NCBI GenBank assembly: GCA_949318235.1
Contig: OX439128.1
Span: forward strand, 45,856,692 to 45,920,691
DNA: 64,000 nucleotides
Source: Ecdyonurus torrentis
Lineage: Eukaryota > Arthropoda > Insecta > Ephemeroptera > Heptageniidae
Direction: 5' to 3'
The notes beneath the pieces are model-generated. The model did not search any database. It was not told the origin of the DNA and saw nothing but the letters and a program-made list of their open reading frames with translations. A program made the translations under genes and the position numbers. Of the stretch, positions 20,094-33,779 are shown piece after piece (position 1 is the first letter of the stretch; every line of letters starts with the position of its first letter).

Positions 20094-20714
20094 ACCATTG
20101 TTATTGTGCTGTATTGTGCTAAACGTTGTATATTAATGCTTATTCACAAACGTGATTACATCCTTAGTAACTCAAGTGCAAAATAATTATGTTGTTTTAT
20201 AAAAATATTTAGCAAAACAGATTAATAAATATTTGAGCCGGCTTTGCCAAGGTACTTATACAAAGCAACATTTTATATATTATTGTAAAAAAATATATAT
20301 AAACATATTTTAAACATGCACGAAATACAAAAACTATAATGTTGTAAATTCATTCAGTATTTTTAAATATATTTGGAACTTTATTTTATCGTAACGTATA
20401 TAGAAAATATGCAAGAAGTGAAAATGTATTCTATATTATTGTATATTAGTGGTTTGCATTGGGAAGCCATTTATATATTGGACCAAGAAAACATTAATTT
20501 AATGTAGTAAATTATATATAAACTTACCTAAATAAATATTGTCCAGGGGAAGGATTATTTAAAATAAGTCTCGTAGAAACTATAAAGTATCTATTATTTT
20601 CTCTCTCGATATTTATAGGTTATTATTATTTTTTTTAGAAAGAATAATACTCTGGGTAATAATATAAAAGTAGAAAAATACTCAACAAAATGAACAAAAT
20701 TTAACGACGATACA

Positions 20715-20850
20715 CTTCTTGCAGAAAGGTTCGAGTATGTAAATTGGCGCAGCGGCTGTGTGCGAGGTGCCGCGCCGGCTTGCGGGTCGCTTGTGATGTG
20801 ATGTGAGCGAACGAGCGCCCAGTCAACGCCTCCGCTAGCTCTCTTCACCA
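20715..20850. other. GC-rich island of unknown role
   Basis: GC-rich stretch with GCGGCTG-, GCCGCGCCGGC- and GTGATGTGATGTGAG-type words. A minus-strand frame of 84 codons crosses it but has no recognisable domain. Confidence 0.35.
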
Positions 20851-20935
20851 GCGGTGCTCAAACTAACGTTTGGGGGCACCACTGACGCGCGCATACTCAT
20901 TTCCTTACTTTGGCTCGCGATCCCCGCTATAATGA
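20849..20935. mobile_element. Possible hAT-type transposon end (remnant)
   Basis: CAGCGGTGCTCAAACT resembles the CAGnGGTTCTCAAACT ends common in hAT MITEs. It is followed by an imperfect hairpin (GGTGCTCAAAC / GTTTGGGGGCACC) and GC-rich CTCGCGATCCCC. No matching second end was found, so this is a fragment at best. Confidence 0.3.
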
Positions 20936-22549
20936 CACTTTATCGACTTGCACTCACGACAAGTGAGTCCTATGTACTCACTTTTAAAATAGCCTAAATT
21001 TAGGACCATGTAAAAAAATTACCATGAAATATACAACCAGATTATTATCACAAAAATATCAAACAATTCATGTATGTTTCCATTTGTTTTATGATTTTTA
21101 TTAATAATATTATTATTTTAATTATTATTATTATTATTTTGCAATGAAATATTTTAAAAAATAAACATTTAAACACACTCATGAAACGATTGTGTATACA
21201 TTTCCCCCTATAAGTTAATATAGGTTGGCAGAAAACTTTTTACTATTATAATTTATATTTCATTGGTTAAATGCAAAAGTTGTGTGAAATATATAATACA
21301 GAGAGATAGTAAAAGAACATTAAAGATTGTTTATTATCCCTTTATTGTCGCCTGCAGTGAGCACCAAAATGGCGTGACACAAATAGTGAAATGTCACATG
21401 CCAGTGGAGTAACTCAAAGTTATGGTCTAAGTAAACTACAATTTCTCCGCTATAAATTACAACGAACAGGAAAATTGTAAGCATACCATGAGAGCTTCAC
21501 TGCTTCTGTCTTTTGCTTTGCAGTGTTATCAGCATGTCAGGTGAAACCTAGTAGGGTTCACATATACTCACCCCCCCCCCCCTTCCGTTAATACGAGTAC
21601 ATGGTACTTAAATGGACCTTGCGAAATTCAAAAGCTAGAAAGATAATCAACATAATATGAGCACAGTTTCATTCCTTTACATATTATTTTACTTACAATG
21701 TTAAAGTTAATGTTTAATTGTAAAAGTATTTGAGTTACTAAGTATCTACTAACGTAAGTCATATAGTATTAAACAGATTAAACTGCCATGTACGTTTAAT
21801 TCCTACAACAAGTGAAGTAGGAGGAAACGTTTATGTAGTACAAACATAATTTAAGCTTGCTTAAGCTAAGAGTAAATTTCATTTTTAAGAAAGAACTGCA
21901 AATGAAGGAGAGAGAGAGAGAGAGAGAGAGAGAAAACCTATATTAATGTTTATAACGTCGATGTAATAACTATATTGAGCATTCTTTTTTCTAATTTCAT
22001 TGCATAAAAGTAATGTTTCATAATTTTTTTTTCTTCTTCTATGCATACTAAGTTGCCATTAAGAAATATCATCAAAATTTTTATTTACTGTAATGAATTT
22101 TGATTTTGATTATTTTTTTCGATAAGTTACAGTTTTTACTTTAAGTTTGTGATGATATATTTTAATATTAGAATTGAAAGTGTATGTTGTTCTCATAAGA
22201 ATACATGGAAATTGAAGCTTATATTTTTAATGCTATATAATATAAGTTTATCACATACTTATAATTTTATAAATGCCTTTCCTTTTTATCTTTCAAAATA
22301 AAAATATGCCGTATGTTTATTATTTTCCGTATTTTTCAGCATGATAATAAATATTATTATTGTTATTATCACATTTTTGTTTTCACTTTTTTTTTTTTGT
22401 CTATACATATTTTTGTTTTAGCTTAGAGCTTTGTATAGAATTCACAAAATGTGTGTTTGGTTTACTCTGTTTCTATACTCATAAAATAATGACCCAGTCT
22501 CAATTAAAAGTAGTTTGCAGCAAAGAAGAAAAAGTAAACATTACAAGTA
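20936..22549. other. AT-rich DNA, no gene seen
   Basis: A 12-bp C-run at 21571-21582 and a (GA)n array at 21906-21932. CAAAATGGCG near 21367 fits a YY1/Pho-type word. No coding signal. Confidence 0.55.
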
Positions 22550-22740
22550 AGCACTCTGCATGCTTTGCTTTGCATTGCTTATCTCTCGTGGCGTGTATGT
22601 TTGCGTCGTGTCGTGTGAGCAATTGCGTCACAAAAACGAGAGCCACGCAACACCTCCGGAGTAGTGTGCGTACGTAACAAAATGCATACATTATGTACCT
22701 GCGGTCTGTGTGTTTGCATGCGCTAAGTGGCTCAGCAAAT
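22550..22740. other. GC-richer island, no gene recognised
   Basis: Contains GCATGC- and GTGCG-rich sequence and an ATTGCGTCAC word. Frames cross it on both strands without family resemblance. Confidence 0.35.
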
Positions 22741-23066
22741 TAAAATATATCAAACTGCGTGATGCGATCACACTTCCTAAATTGTTTTCCTTTTTTTTTT
22801 TTTATATAGAACAAATTTAACAATAAATTTTAAGTGTCTTTTCAATTTCATGGTCGTTGCTATTTCATTTTAACAAAACTTAATAAGTAACTGTTGATAA
22901 GGAAAAGTATAATATCCTGTTTCATTTTATGTGTGATTTAATTTTAATAATGAAGTTCTGAAACAAAGTTGAGTTTTACAGTACTTTTTATTGAACAAAT
23001 AATTACACAAAATATTAAGTAACTTTAAAGTAGTTTTATTGTATTTGGAGTTACAAAATATTTTAC

Positions 23067-23137
<71 letters not shown>

Positions 23138-25125
23138 TACAATAAATTTGCAGTAAGTTTTGAACTCTCCTATATTTTAATAAAATGCTATATCAAAATA
23201 GTGCAATGCATATTTATAGATCACTTAAGTTTCATATATAGGTTTTTCAATTGCTTATTACGTTTATGCAACGCAAATGATACACATCATCAAGAATGCA
23301 CTTCAATAATTATCATTTTTTCTTCAAGAAAGCAAAATTACATTTAACAAGTTTTATATAAGTTTTTATATATTGATTTATTTCTCAACAAATGTATACA
23401 TTGAATTTTAACAATAAACAAACTTTGGCGTATGTATGTATATAAATTATAGTATTAATGGTATATTATACCACTATCATACAGTACATAGAAGGCCTAT
23501 AGTTCCCCGATATCTCTCCTATATTATGCAATTCAATGCAAGTCTTCTCAATGTATGCATTTTACACCACGTATAGAAATGCATTGTATATCTGAATAGC
23601 GCCCTCTTTACATACAGCCATCAAGCCAACAATAGCGACAAAAGCTTAAGGACGTGCTTGTAATAACAATATATTGGATTTCCATAGATATACTTTTTTC
23701 CTTTTATCTTTGTTGTGTAGTGTAAAAGTTCATTACAATACAGACACTTCAAAGACAATCGTAAAATAATTATATTACTCTATGATTTTTATGAATAGTA
23801 GAGTAGTGATATAAATCATCATATTATTTGTTTAATATTTTCAAATCAAGCATATTTATTTATATAATTGAATATTAAGTCAAGTTTGTATACGTATAGT
23901 ATAACTTGTTATTATTTAGGATTATAGCAAGACTACTGGATTAATTATGCGTATTATAGATGTAAATATAGATGATGTATGAACCGAATCATTTCTTGTG
24001 CGATTTTCGCATGTAAACAAAAACAAGTTTAATTTATTTAACATCGCGTAAAACTTTCAAGTGTCATTGAATGTTGTAAAATACTAATATAATAATAATA
24101 ATAAAACTTAATTTTTAGAAAACATGATATTTTTTCCACCATAAATCATGCATAATATGTTAAAATGTTGGATCTATTGATATTCGTATACTTTGCTCTG
24201 TTTTTGCCTCTACTGGTCCCTGTGCACCATCAAGCTGGATTTATTCCCCTTCGATGCACCCATGGGTACTAAAGTTTTGGCAGATTGCTGATGCATGCAC
24301 ATTGCTTTCACATGGATACTGTTTTGCACTCGTCAACACTATTGTGTCATCATCATCATGCATCATAGCATACAACATACGAGCTTTCAAGTTAGAGATG
24401 AGTCGAAAATATCGCGATGGATTACGTAAAACTTTTGTTTTTGTTTTAATGTAAACCGAAAATACTGTCTAAAATATTGTTGTTTTTGCAGAGGAAAACA
24501 AATTCTCTCAACAATAAGAAAATATATGACGAATGAGGATAGAAGAAAAAAAATCAAACATTTAAATTTTGCACACACCGAATGAAAAACATAAATATAT
24601 TTTATTATGAATAAAGAACCTTAAAAAAGGTTAAAACTTGAATAACTTGCAAACAATTTTTCGAGGCAAGAAGATGATAACACTAGTGGCTGGTATTATA
24701 TTTTTGTTGTAACTCATTTTTCTATACGGTATACTCTTCAAGAGATGAAGTTCTTGTTTATTAATTATCACATTTGTTCTCCTTCTCCGCCCGCCTAATT
24801 AGAGTAAAACATCTACCAGGGTCGCGAGCGCTCGGAGAACAAGTCTCTAGGTCTTACGACGCAATATCTGACGTTAGTTTCTCAAATAATCCCACCTTCT
24901 AGCATCACTGCAGACAAATTTATATTTATTTTGCTTCTCATATATTACATTATATGAGCAATATTATACACAGCATAATATAGTTGTCTAGCGGCGCTTC
25001 TATCTTGCTCTCATTTGATACAAATATCTGTTAGATAATTTACAATTTATTTTCTTATTTCATTTTATGCACAAGCATATATAAAGTATAAAGCAATAAT
25101 ATTTTTATAAGCGACATGCAAGCAC

Positions 25126-25128
<3 letters not shown>
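22741..25128. other. AT-rich DNA, no gene seen
   Basis: Holds the (GA)n array at 23069-23131 and less AT-rich patches at about 24180-24380 and 24775-24900. The latter has GTTCTCC and GGAGAAC arms flanking GAGCGCTC. Confidence 0.5.
23069..23131. repeat. (GA)n microsatellite
   Basis: Uninterrupted GA array of about 63 bp. Confidence 0.97.

Positions 25129-25159
<31 letters not shown>
25129..25159. repeat. (TA)n microsatellite
   Basis: TA array of about 31 bp. Confidence 0.95.
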
Positions 25160-25162
<3 letters not shown>

Positions 25163-25407
25163 CAAAATACACACTTATATTTTGCAATGAAATATGCAAT
25201 CTTATTTTTTATATATAAATTACAATTTATTTGAAAATTGAACCTATTTTAGGTTGTATTTCAATTTTACTGTAATATAAGTAATATTGCTAGGTAATCT
25301 GATTTCTGATTTTTTTTTTTTAAATGATTTGACAGTTTCTATGTAAACAAATATATAGAGGCAAGTGATATCGACGTATGTGTGTCAGTGTGTGTGCATG
25401 TATAATG

Positions 25408-25515
<108 letters not shown>

Positions 25516-25804
25516 CACACACACACAGTATATCAAATCATTAATTATGCATATATTTTATTTACGTAACATTCGTGAGATAAATCAATAATAGTAACAA
25601 TTATTGTTTACTTAAGACTGAATTGTTAATTTGACAGTACAGCCTCTCTATTATAATGTTTTTCTTTTCATTTCTTTGCTTTATCACGATGTAAAACATA
25701 GAATAATTCTAGTAGCATATAAAAAATATGGGTGAACTATAAAATTGTGTATAAAATGCGGCTGAAGGACTGCGGTATTTATTTTCATGCAGTAACTTCG
25801 TGTA

Positions 25805-25814
<10 letters not shown>

Positions 25815-25885
<71 letters not shown>
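25815..25885. repeat. (TA)n microsatellite
   Basis: TA array of about 71 bp ending in CACAC. Confidence 0.97.
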
Positions 25886-25890
<5 letters not shown>

Positions 25891-26340
25891 TCTGTGAGTA
25901 TCTAATGGAAGTAATTTAAAATTGTTTCTTGAGTAATTATAACACTTAGTTTATTTTTGTTTAATACTATTCAGTAAGCATAATTTAATACTTATTTTGA
26001 GTATTATATTTAATTAAAACTTCAGTAAAATTTAAATATATATATTTTTTAAAGTTATAGCAAAAAATTTAGCAAAATTAAATTTATAATATGATTAATA
26101 TGCTATATTATAAGTTATAATTATAAAGATGCATAATATTCAGCTGATTTGACTGATTGTGAGTTGAAATGTTATATAAGCCATTGCAGTATTATAATTG
26201 TATAATTTATGCAGATCTCTATACATTTTTAAGTTATTACTTTTGATGATTACGTATTACTTTATATAATATATATATAAAAAAAATTATCAATACGTCC
26301 AAAAACAATTAAAAATAATAAATAAATAAAAGAACCACTT

Positions 26341-26343
<3 letters not shown>

Positions 26344-26415
<72 letters not shown>

Positions 26416-26429
26416 CTCTCTGTCTCTCT
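26344..26429. repeat. (CT)n microsatellite
   Basis: CT array of about 86 bp with small interruptions at its 3' end. Confidence 0.97.
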
Positions 26430-27138
26430 TTTAATTATAATAAACATTTTTTTTTAATATAGTACATAAAAGCTTTTATTCAGATACGCAGCATCTATAA
26501 AAGACAAAAGGTTTTCTTTATGGCTCAAATTTCTATCGTTGCATCAAGAAGTTTTTCTATAATGAATTGGTTTGAAATCGTATTTTGTAATCATTTTCAC
26601 GTGCGCTTTTGCAATAAAAATGTTTTGATTTTATTTAGAAAATGTACATAATATATATAAAAGTATATCTTGTCAAGACAACACAGTATGATATTACTTT
26701 AAAATACTATTAATGTTTTTATTTCTACCCAGCACGAATAAGTGCATGTGAGCGACAAGAACAAGCAACTTTAGCTGATAAGTTTTGTCCTATAGCTGCT
26801 GGTCACTATACGCTAATGACCGCACGAACGATCAAAACGAAACCAAAAATGAGTTACCAAGCAAGCCAAATATTATGCCTAGCATGAAGAATCAGATATA
26901 ACATCCTATAATGCTAGAGATTACAAAAGTACTCACGCAATAAAATTTGAAAGTTAGTATTATATAGTAGATCTTAGATCTGGAGATTTTTGCTTTGTAT
27001 TTATATTTTATATTTTTAAATGCATAAACAAAAATAAAGAAACATGCAGTATACAATAAAGTAAATATATTATTATTTTTGTTATAAATTTAGCTATTTA
27101 TTATGTTTTTTATATATTTATATTTGATTTTATATTTT
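26430..27138. other. AT-rich DNA up to the assembly gap, no gene seen
   Basis: One less AT-rich patch at about 26725-26850. No coding or RNA signal. Confidence 0.55.
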
Positions 27139-27338
27139 NNNNNNNNNNNNNNNNNNNNNNNNNNNNNNNNNNNNNNNNNNNNNNNNNNNNNNNNNNNNNN
27201 NNNNNNNNNNNNNNNNNNNNNNNNNNNNNNNNNNNNNNNNNNNNNNNNNNNNNNNNNNNNNNNNNNNNNNNNNNNNNNNNNNNNNNNNNNNNNNNNNNNN
27301 NNNNNNNNNNNNNNNNNNNNNNNNNNNNNNNNNNNNNN
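27139..27338. other. Assembly gap (200 N)
   Basis: Exactly 200 undetermined bases, a typical placeholder length, so the true distance is unknown. It abuts the GAAA array, which probably broke the assembly. Confidence 0.99.
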
Positions 27339-27977
<639 letters not shown>

Positions 27978-28257
27978 ACTTGAACGTAAGCATTGATTGC
28001 TACAAATCATGATGAGGAAAAGTTAAAAGTAGAATATATGTATATAGCGCGTGTATAAGACAAGAAACAAAACGAAAGAAATCATTTGATATTTTCATAC
28101 GGATCCATTTTTAGTTTCATATATTATGATCTACCTGAGGAAGTGCGATAGTAAAATATTTTTACATAATAAATTTGGGAATAGCGTGTTGCGTATATAT
28201 GATGTGCGTGACAATTGTGCTTGGTATGCATAAGATGAAAGAAAATTTATGCCAAAA

Positions 28258-28260
<3 letters not shown>

Positions 28261-28324
<64 letters not shown>
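28261..28324. repeat. (TG)n microsatellite
   Basis: TG array of about 64 bp. Confidence 0.97.
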
Positions 28325-28326
<2 letters not shown>

Positions 28327-31300
28327 TTTACGTTGTCATATAATATGCTTGTGAGAATAAATTTTATTTTATAAAGATTTTTGTCCCTTTTTGTGTAGAG
28401 CTCCAATTTAGGTCAACATGCTAATTTTACAAGGATATAACACCCTTTGCTTTTTTTATTTTCTTCCAAAAACAATTTAACAAACAAACCATCAATTATG
28501 CGATACATTATATTTAATGTAATTTTATCATTAACTATAAAATTTATTTAAATGTTGTTTGTGTAGTTACATTTCAAATCTAAACTAAAACTTTTGTATT
28601 TTTTTTTTCTTTATTTTTGTTTACTTCAAATTTGAGAGATAGGAAAGAAAAATGAATGATGAAATTTTTTTTACATACAACTTGTTTTATTTGCAGCTTA
28701 CGTTAGTACAATAACAATAAAAAATAAATAAATAAATGTACTTACTGATAAAATTTTGCATAAAACAAAGTATTTTTATTTGATATTTGCAAAATAATGA
28801 GAGAGAAAGCATTTTACAATTATATTTAACTGTTAACTATTTCATTATTTATAAATGATATATAGAACTATTTAACACAACTTTTTATAATTAATTTATA
28901 CAATTGAAACCAATGTCAGAACCATGGATAAAAATATTATTATGTATATTATAGAAACTACACTGTAGTTATTATTATATTAATAATTACTAATATTACG
29001 TGAATGAAAAATTCATCAATAGAAAGTCATTAATGTCATTATATTGAAAGAAATCATTCATGTAATTATGATTATTACTTTATGGTTGTCAAATTTAAAA
29101 TACATTACTGGAATGGAATACATTTATTTACCCAGTGCATTGTGAATACAAATTATTTATTTAATTTAATCATTTCATTAAATTTGTATATTTTTGATAT
29201 CTTTATATATTTTAAAATTATATTAATGACAAGTCATTTGGTCTAAAATAGATCGGAATCTTTGAAAATTATTATTGGAACCATTTTTTAACAAAAGCAA
29301 TGGATTTCACTATTTTTGTTTCTCACTTTATCTTTGAAATTGATTGATGGTATATTTTTTTTGTGTGGGTCTTGCAAGCAAAAGCAAGCGGGCAGGGAGG
29401 CAATAGCTTTAGGAGGGAGGAGCTGTATGTTTGGGGGTTTGACCCAATTCAATCGTGCTGGGCTGGATCGATAAAGAGAGAAGAGTGTGCGCCCGGGACC
29501 AGCTTTAGAGCGTAACGCAGGGTCTTTGTGAGTACGCCTACGCACCCCTTTTCTCCCTTCTGTACCTTCCAGCACCTCGTATCTAACACCAAGACACGCA
29601 AACAATCAATTCTCACATCGTTTATACTCAACATAAATATATATGTATGTCAAACATAAATGCTAATTTGTTCCCTTCTTTAATTTTACTCAATTTATTT
29701 ATAACTTTGAATTCTAGACTATTAAATTTTAATTTAGGAAATCAAATTCTTGAAAAAAAAAATTTTATCACCAGAGAAATAATATTTTTAACCAGTACTT
29801 ATAGTATACTATTTATATGCATATATAGTTCGTATTTTTGCACTAAACTTATCGGTGTCATTATACAACTACAATTTTAACTTTATTTTTTAGCAATATT
29901 TTGTAATTATTATATTACCTATATATACATTTAGTAGAAACAATAGTACTAAAAATAAGCATTTTGTTATGATTGAAAAGTAGTATTTTGGATTAATGCA
30001 AAAACAACAACTTAAGATTAGTACATCGCAGAATTAATTAAAAAGTAAATTTCTTGTAGCAGAATGATATCTGAAATGAGAGTATAATATTCACCTGTTG
30101 TTCAAGATTTGTGAAAAGACTTTAACTATAGTTTTAAAAACTTTTTTTTTTGTAATTTAACCATTCATTCATTTCGTATGCATGCCACAGCTTTTTTTTA
30201 CCTCAAATTCTAATGGAAAAATTATTTATATAAAAAAGTAACAACAATATATCCACACTAAAATTTAATAATAATGATTTAATTATATTTTTTCTGATTT
30301 TTTGAGAACTTAAAAGAGGAAAAAAAATGGAAGAAATGAGAGTTAATATTTGTTTCATGGGCACTTCTATTATTAACAGAATACAATAATAATCCATTGC
30401 AATCCATGATAACTCATGCATGTGATATAAAAACTTGATTATCTTTCTAATTTAGTTAGTTTTACATCCTGCTTGGGCAAATTGGCTAAGCAAAACGTAG
30501 GTTTTAGAAAAAGCACGGATATTTTTAACAATTCTATATAGTATACGTACAATGTTTTTAATTCAATTAAATTTTAATGAAATAATAATAATAAAAGTAT
30601 TATTGCTGGCAAAATATTTGCAGTGTCGTTGGGTAAAATAAGTTCTTGTTTATCACATTTTTTTTATTAATATTTTAGTTAAAGAAGTCAAAGCAATAGC
30701 AAGCTATTAGTATTCAACTTTTTGGCAAATAGCTACAAAAGAGACAGTAGTTGGGCAAAGAATCAGACTTATCGATCTTAAGTTACCATTCATTTTTGTG
30801 ACACAATATCTTTCGTTTGTTTGTCGTTTTTATTACCAGTTTTAAGACAAAAAGTAGTGTGAAGTAGACAAGGCATCATAAACATATTAGAATATTTGTT
30901 TTTCATTGATTTCATATTACTTTAATTATGTGTTAATTAAAATACATTACTACTGTTAAAATGTTTCTCGTATAATTGAATATGCGGTATGAGAACATTT
31001 TCTTTCATTCGCAAAGTACTTTCTACGTGCATAATAGTCTATGCATATTAATGGAAGTAGTCTACGAGAAATTTTTCTCTCTTCTCATTATATTCTGCTG
31101 ATATTAATGAAAATGACAAATAAACTTATAACAATAGCAAATTTTCTTCTATAGGATTTTATGATTTTTATTATGGATGAAACGCACTTGATGTCGACAT
31201 CATTCAGCATTATTATTTCTATATATGTTTTAATCTGCTATAAACCATATACCATTACCTTTTAAGAAAGGGCATAGAACATAAGTATAATATAAAATCT

Positions 31301-31500
31301 AGGTCACTTCTCTTATGAATACACATAAGTTACATAAGTACCTCTACTTGAAAATTGTGAAATACTATGGCGCTCAATTTTCATCTTTTCAAAACGTGAG
31401 TACGATTCTGTAATTGTAGAAGCGTAATATTATAGTTTGTTTGTTTTTGTCACTGTCTCATTGAACTTATGTAATGTACTGCGTGTGTACATTAGTATAT
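28325..31500. other. AT-rich DNA with one GC-rich island, no confirmed gene
   Basis: The island at about 29370-29605 carries a minus-strand frame of about 105 codons (29288-29605) that does not resemble any protein family I know. Its length is explained by local GC content. The rest is AT-rich and silent. Confidence 0.5.
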
Positions 31501-31539
31501 TGTTAGAAAATGGTCAAGTTAAGTAAAAGTAAAGTAACC

Positions 31540-31755
31540 ACGGAAAGTGCGAGCCCTTTGTCGCGAGTGCAAAAATTTGTACCTCCTACTCTCTTGCCAC
31601 CACCACCAACACCACCTTCTGCACCCTGTGTGGGCGGCGTGGGAAATGTCAGGGGTCGCGATCGATCTGCAAGGCCTGCCTGCGCGCGTCCTCGCACCAC
31701 CAGTCGATAAGCCCGAGGCCATTCTTACTACTACCACCACTCTCCTCCCAAAACG
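31540..31755. promoter_or_regulatory. GC-rich island with Su(H)- and DR1-like words (candidate regulatory region)
   Basis: CGTGGGAA at 31638-31645 fits the Su(H)/CSL consensus, followed at once by GTCAGGGGTC (31648-31657), the core of the DR1-like word seen at 9687 and 14232. GGGCGG and CCACCACC words are also present. Frames on both strands are low-complexity and not recognised. Confidence 0.3.
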
Positions 31756-31759
31756 CCTA

Positions 31760-32730
31760 ACATAAATATACTTATAAAAAAAAAGAATTTAATGAAAACT
31801 AAAAATAACATTTACCCAGGATTTTAGTAAATATTATGATAACTTCATTTCTTTTTATTCCATATCACACTACGTGCGTATATAATAATAAATAGAAACT
31901 ATAAATTAAATTTGATATATATTTTGTAGATTGTATGTTATTCTTTTACTGTCGAAGGACTAAATTGAATGTATTGTATGTACGGTGTATGTAGAATGTA
32001 TGTACGTTGTGAAAATAGTATATTGTACTTGTTTTAAATGCACATTATACAGCAGTCATAGAAACTTTTTGAATGAAACACAATATTGCTACATTGCACT
32101 TTTGAAGCTGCATTTTTGTGTTGTAATATATTATGTCTGATGAATTACTGTACCTATAGTCTATAAATTTACGATACAAAATTTGTTTTCTTCTAAAAAG
32201 TCTTTGTTATTATTGCTAAAATTGATTGATAAATTGTTTGGTAGGTATAGACAGATTATACGTATAGACAAGTCTTACACTACAACGCCTGGAATAGCAG
32301 ACACCAAAACTTAAATAAATAAACAAATTAATGAATACAAAAAACCTCAATTTTAGATAAAATTTCTATTTATGTTTCCTATTTTGATTCATATATCAAT
32401 GTTAAAATTCAGTACAACTGTTGCTCGAATGTTCTGGGCAAAATACTCACCTCCCCCAAAAATGGAAAGATCCACCCCTACTATACCACTAGATCCACGT
32501 AAAACTAAAATAATTTTATAAATTTTCTAAAAAATATCATACTTAGATACAGGAAATCTAATATAATAATAACATGAATTATTTTATTTACCCTTATTGG
32601 GCAAGCGTGAAAGTTGCATCTAAAATTTGATTTGTGACCACTTGCATTTTAAATATTATACCATTGGGTATTTTAGAGTTTTCTGAAAAGTATTGATTTA
32701 ACTTGAGCTTATTTTTACATTATACATTTT
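31760..32730. other. AT-rich DNA, no gene seen
   Basis: No coding, RNA or repeat signal beyond short A/T runs. Confidence 0.6.
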
Positions 32731-32814
32731 AATTCAAAAATTCAAAATATTCAAAATTCAAAATATTCAAAATTCAAAATATTCAAAATTCAAAATATTC
32801 AAAATTCAAAATAT
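32731..32814. repeat. 16-bp minisatellite (unit TATTCAAAATTCAAAA)
   Basis: Four to five near-perfect copies, itself built of two 8-bp half-units that differ by one step. Confidence 0.9.
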
Positions 32815-33539
32815 GTTTATTCATTTCTATCTCCTACAATCATATACAAAACATTGTACATAAGCAGGTTCTTGTTTAAGCAAAACAATGAGAAATGATA
32901 GTCAAACTTATACACTAAAAAAATGCACAATATGAGTGCTAGATAAGAAATATATTGTGATGATACATTTTAATTGAAAATTTTAGTGTTTTAATCACAA
33001 TCTATTGTAATTTTATTTATTCATGGAACTTGATTTATCATCGTTAACCTATGAGCTGATATATTTTTTATGTGTTATGATTGTTGGACGATCGAAAGAA
33101 AGAAAAAGGGAATTAAGAATGTTTTGAAATTTTGATCAATTAGGAGAATACGTAGGGGAAAAAAGTTTTTATTATGCATTACAGCAAAATGTGTCTTACT
33201 AAAAGCAAATAACAATAATAATAAATAAATATAATAATAAATGTAAACATTTTACTAAATTCATTTTCAAATATTGTTAAAGTTTAAAGTTCAAATTCAG
33301 AAAAGCTGCAATGAAAATAATAATAATAACATTTGGCATACACTATAAAAAAGTTATAAACTGAAAAATAAAAGTAGGACAAAAGAATGAGTTTAAACGA
33401 ATACTATATAGAATGCTAAAATCAGGGAAACAAAATGTTACGTTTTAGAGAGGTTCTATATTTGTAAAAAGGGTGAAGATGAATCTTAAGGTAATATAAA
33501 TTTTTACGTAAGCAATATTATGTTTTATTGAAAGTTGGT
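32815..33539. other. AT-rich DNA, no gene seen
   Basis: No feature recognised on either strand. Confidence 0.6.
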
Positions 33540-33775
33540 TTACTTGTAAAGGTTGCGCATGCTCATGACGTCACGGTGCTCCGTGCTCTTGACTTGAATC
33601 AATGTTAAATCAACAACAAAGGCTGTGGATCCGCCCACCAGCCTGCTAAGGCAAAGGGGTGCCACCGATTGATAAGAGGAAAAAAAAAGAGGTGGGGATG
33701 GACAGGGTGCTTTAGTGCTTCGATAAGACACCACCCACGTCATCTTTTAATTTTAGAGGTCAAAGGTTCAAGGGT
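33540..33775. promoter_or_regulatory. GC-richer island with CRE, GATA and HNF4-like sites (candidate enhancer)
   Basis: Contains a perfect CRE (33566-33573), GATAAG at 33671 and 33722, and AGGTCAAAGGTTCA (33757-33770), which fits an HNF4/RXR-type DR1. GATA plus HNF4-type sites recur in animal gut and fat-body enhancers; that reading here is inference. Confidence 0.4.
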
Positions 33776-33779
33776 AATA

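Noticed and set aside
29288..29605. 105-codon minus-strand frame in a GC-rich island
   Set aside because: No recognisable domain, it runs out into AT-rich DNA, and local GC content explains the lack of stops.
29647..29880. AT-rich hydrophobic frame considered as a mitochondrial insertion
   Set aside because: No mitochondrial protein pattern could be recognised.
31503..31765. Four short frames on both strands of the 31.5 kb island
   Set aside because: All are low-complexity Pro/Arg or Gly/Val translations of one GC-rich stretch, with no family match.
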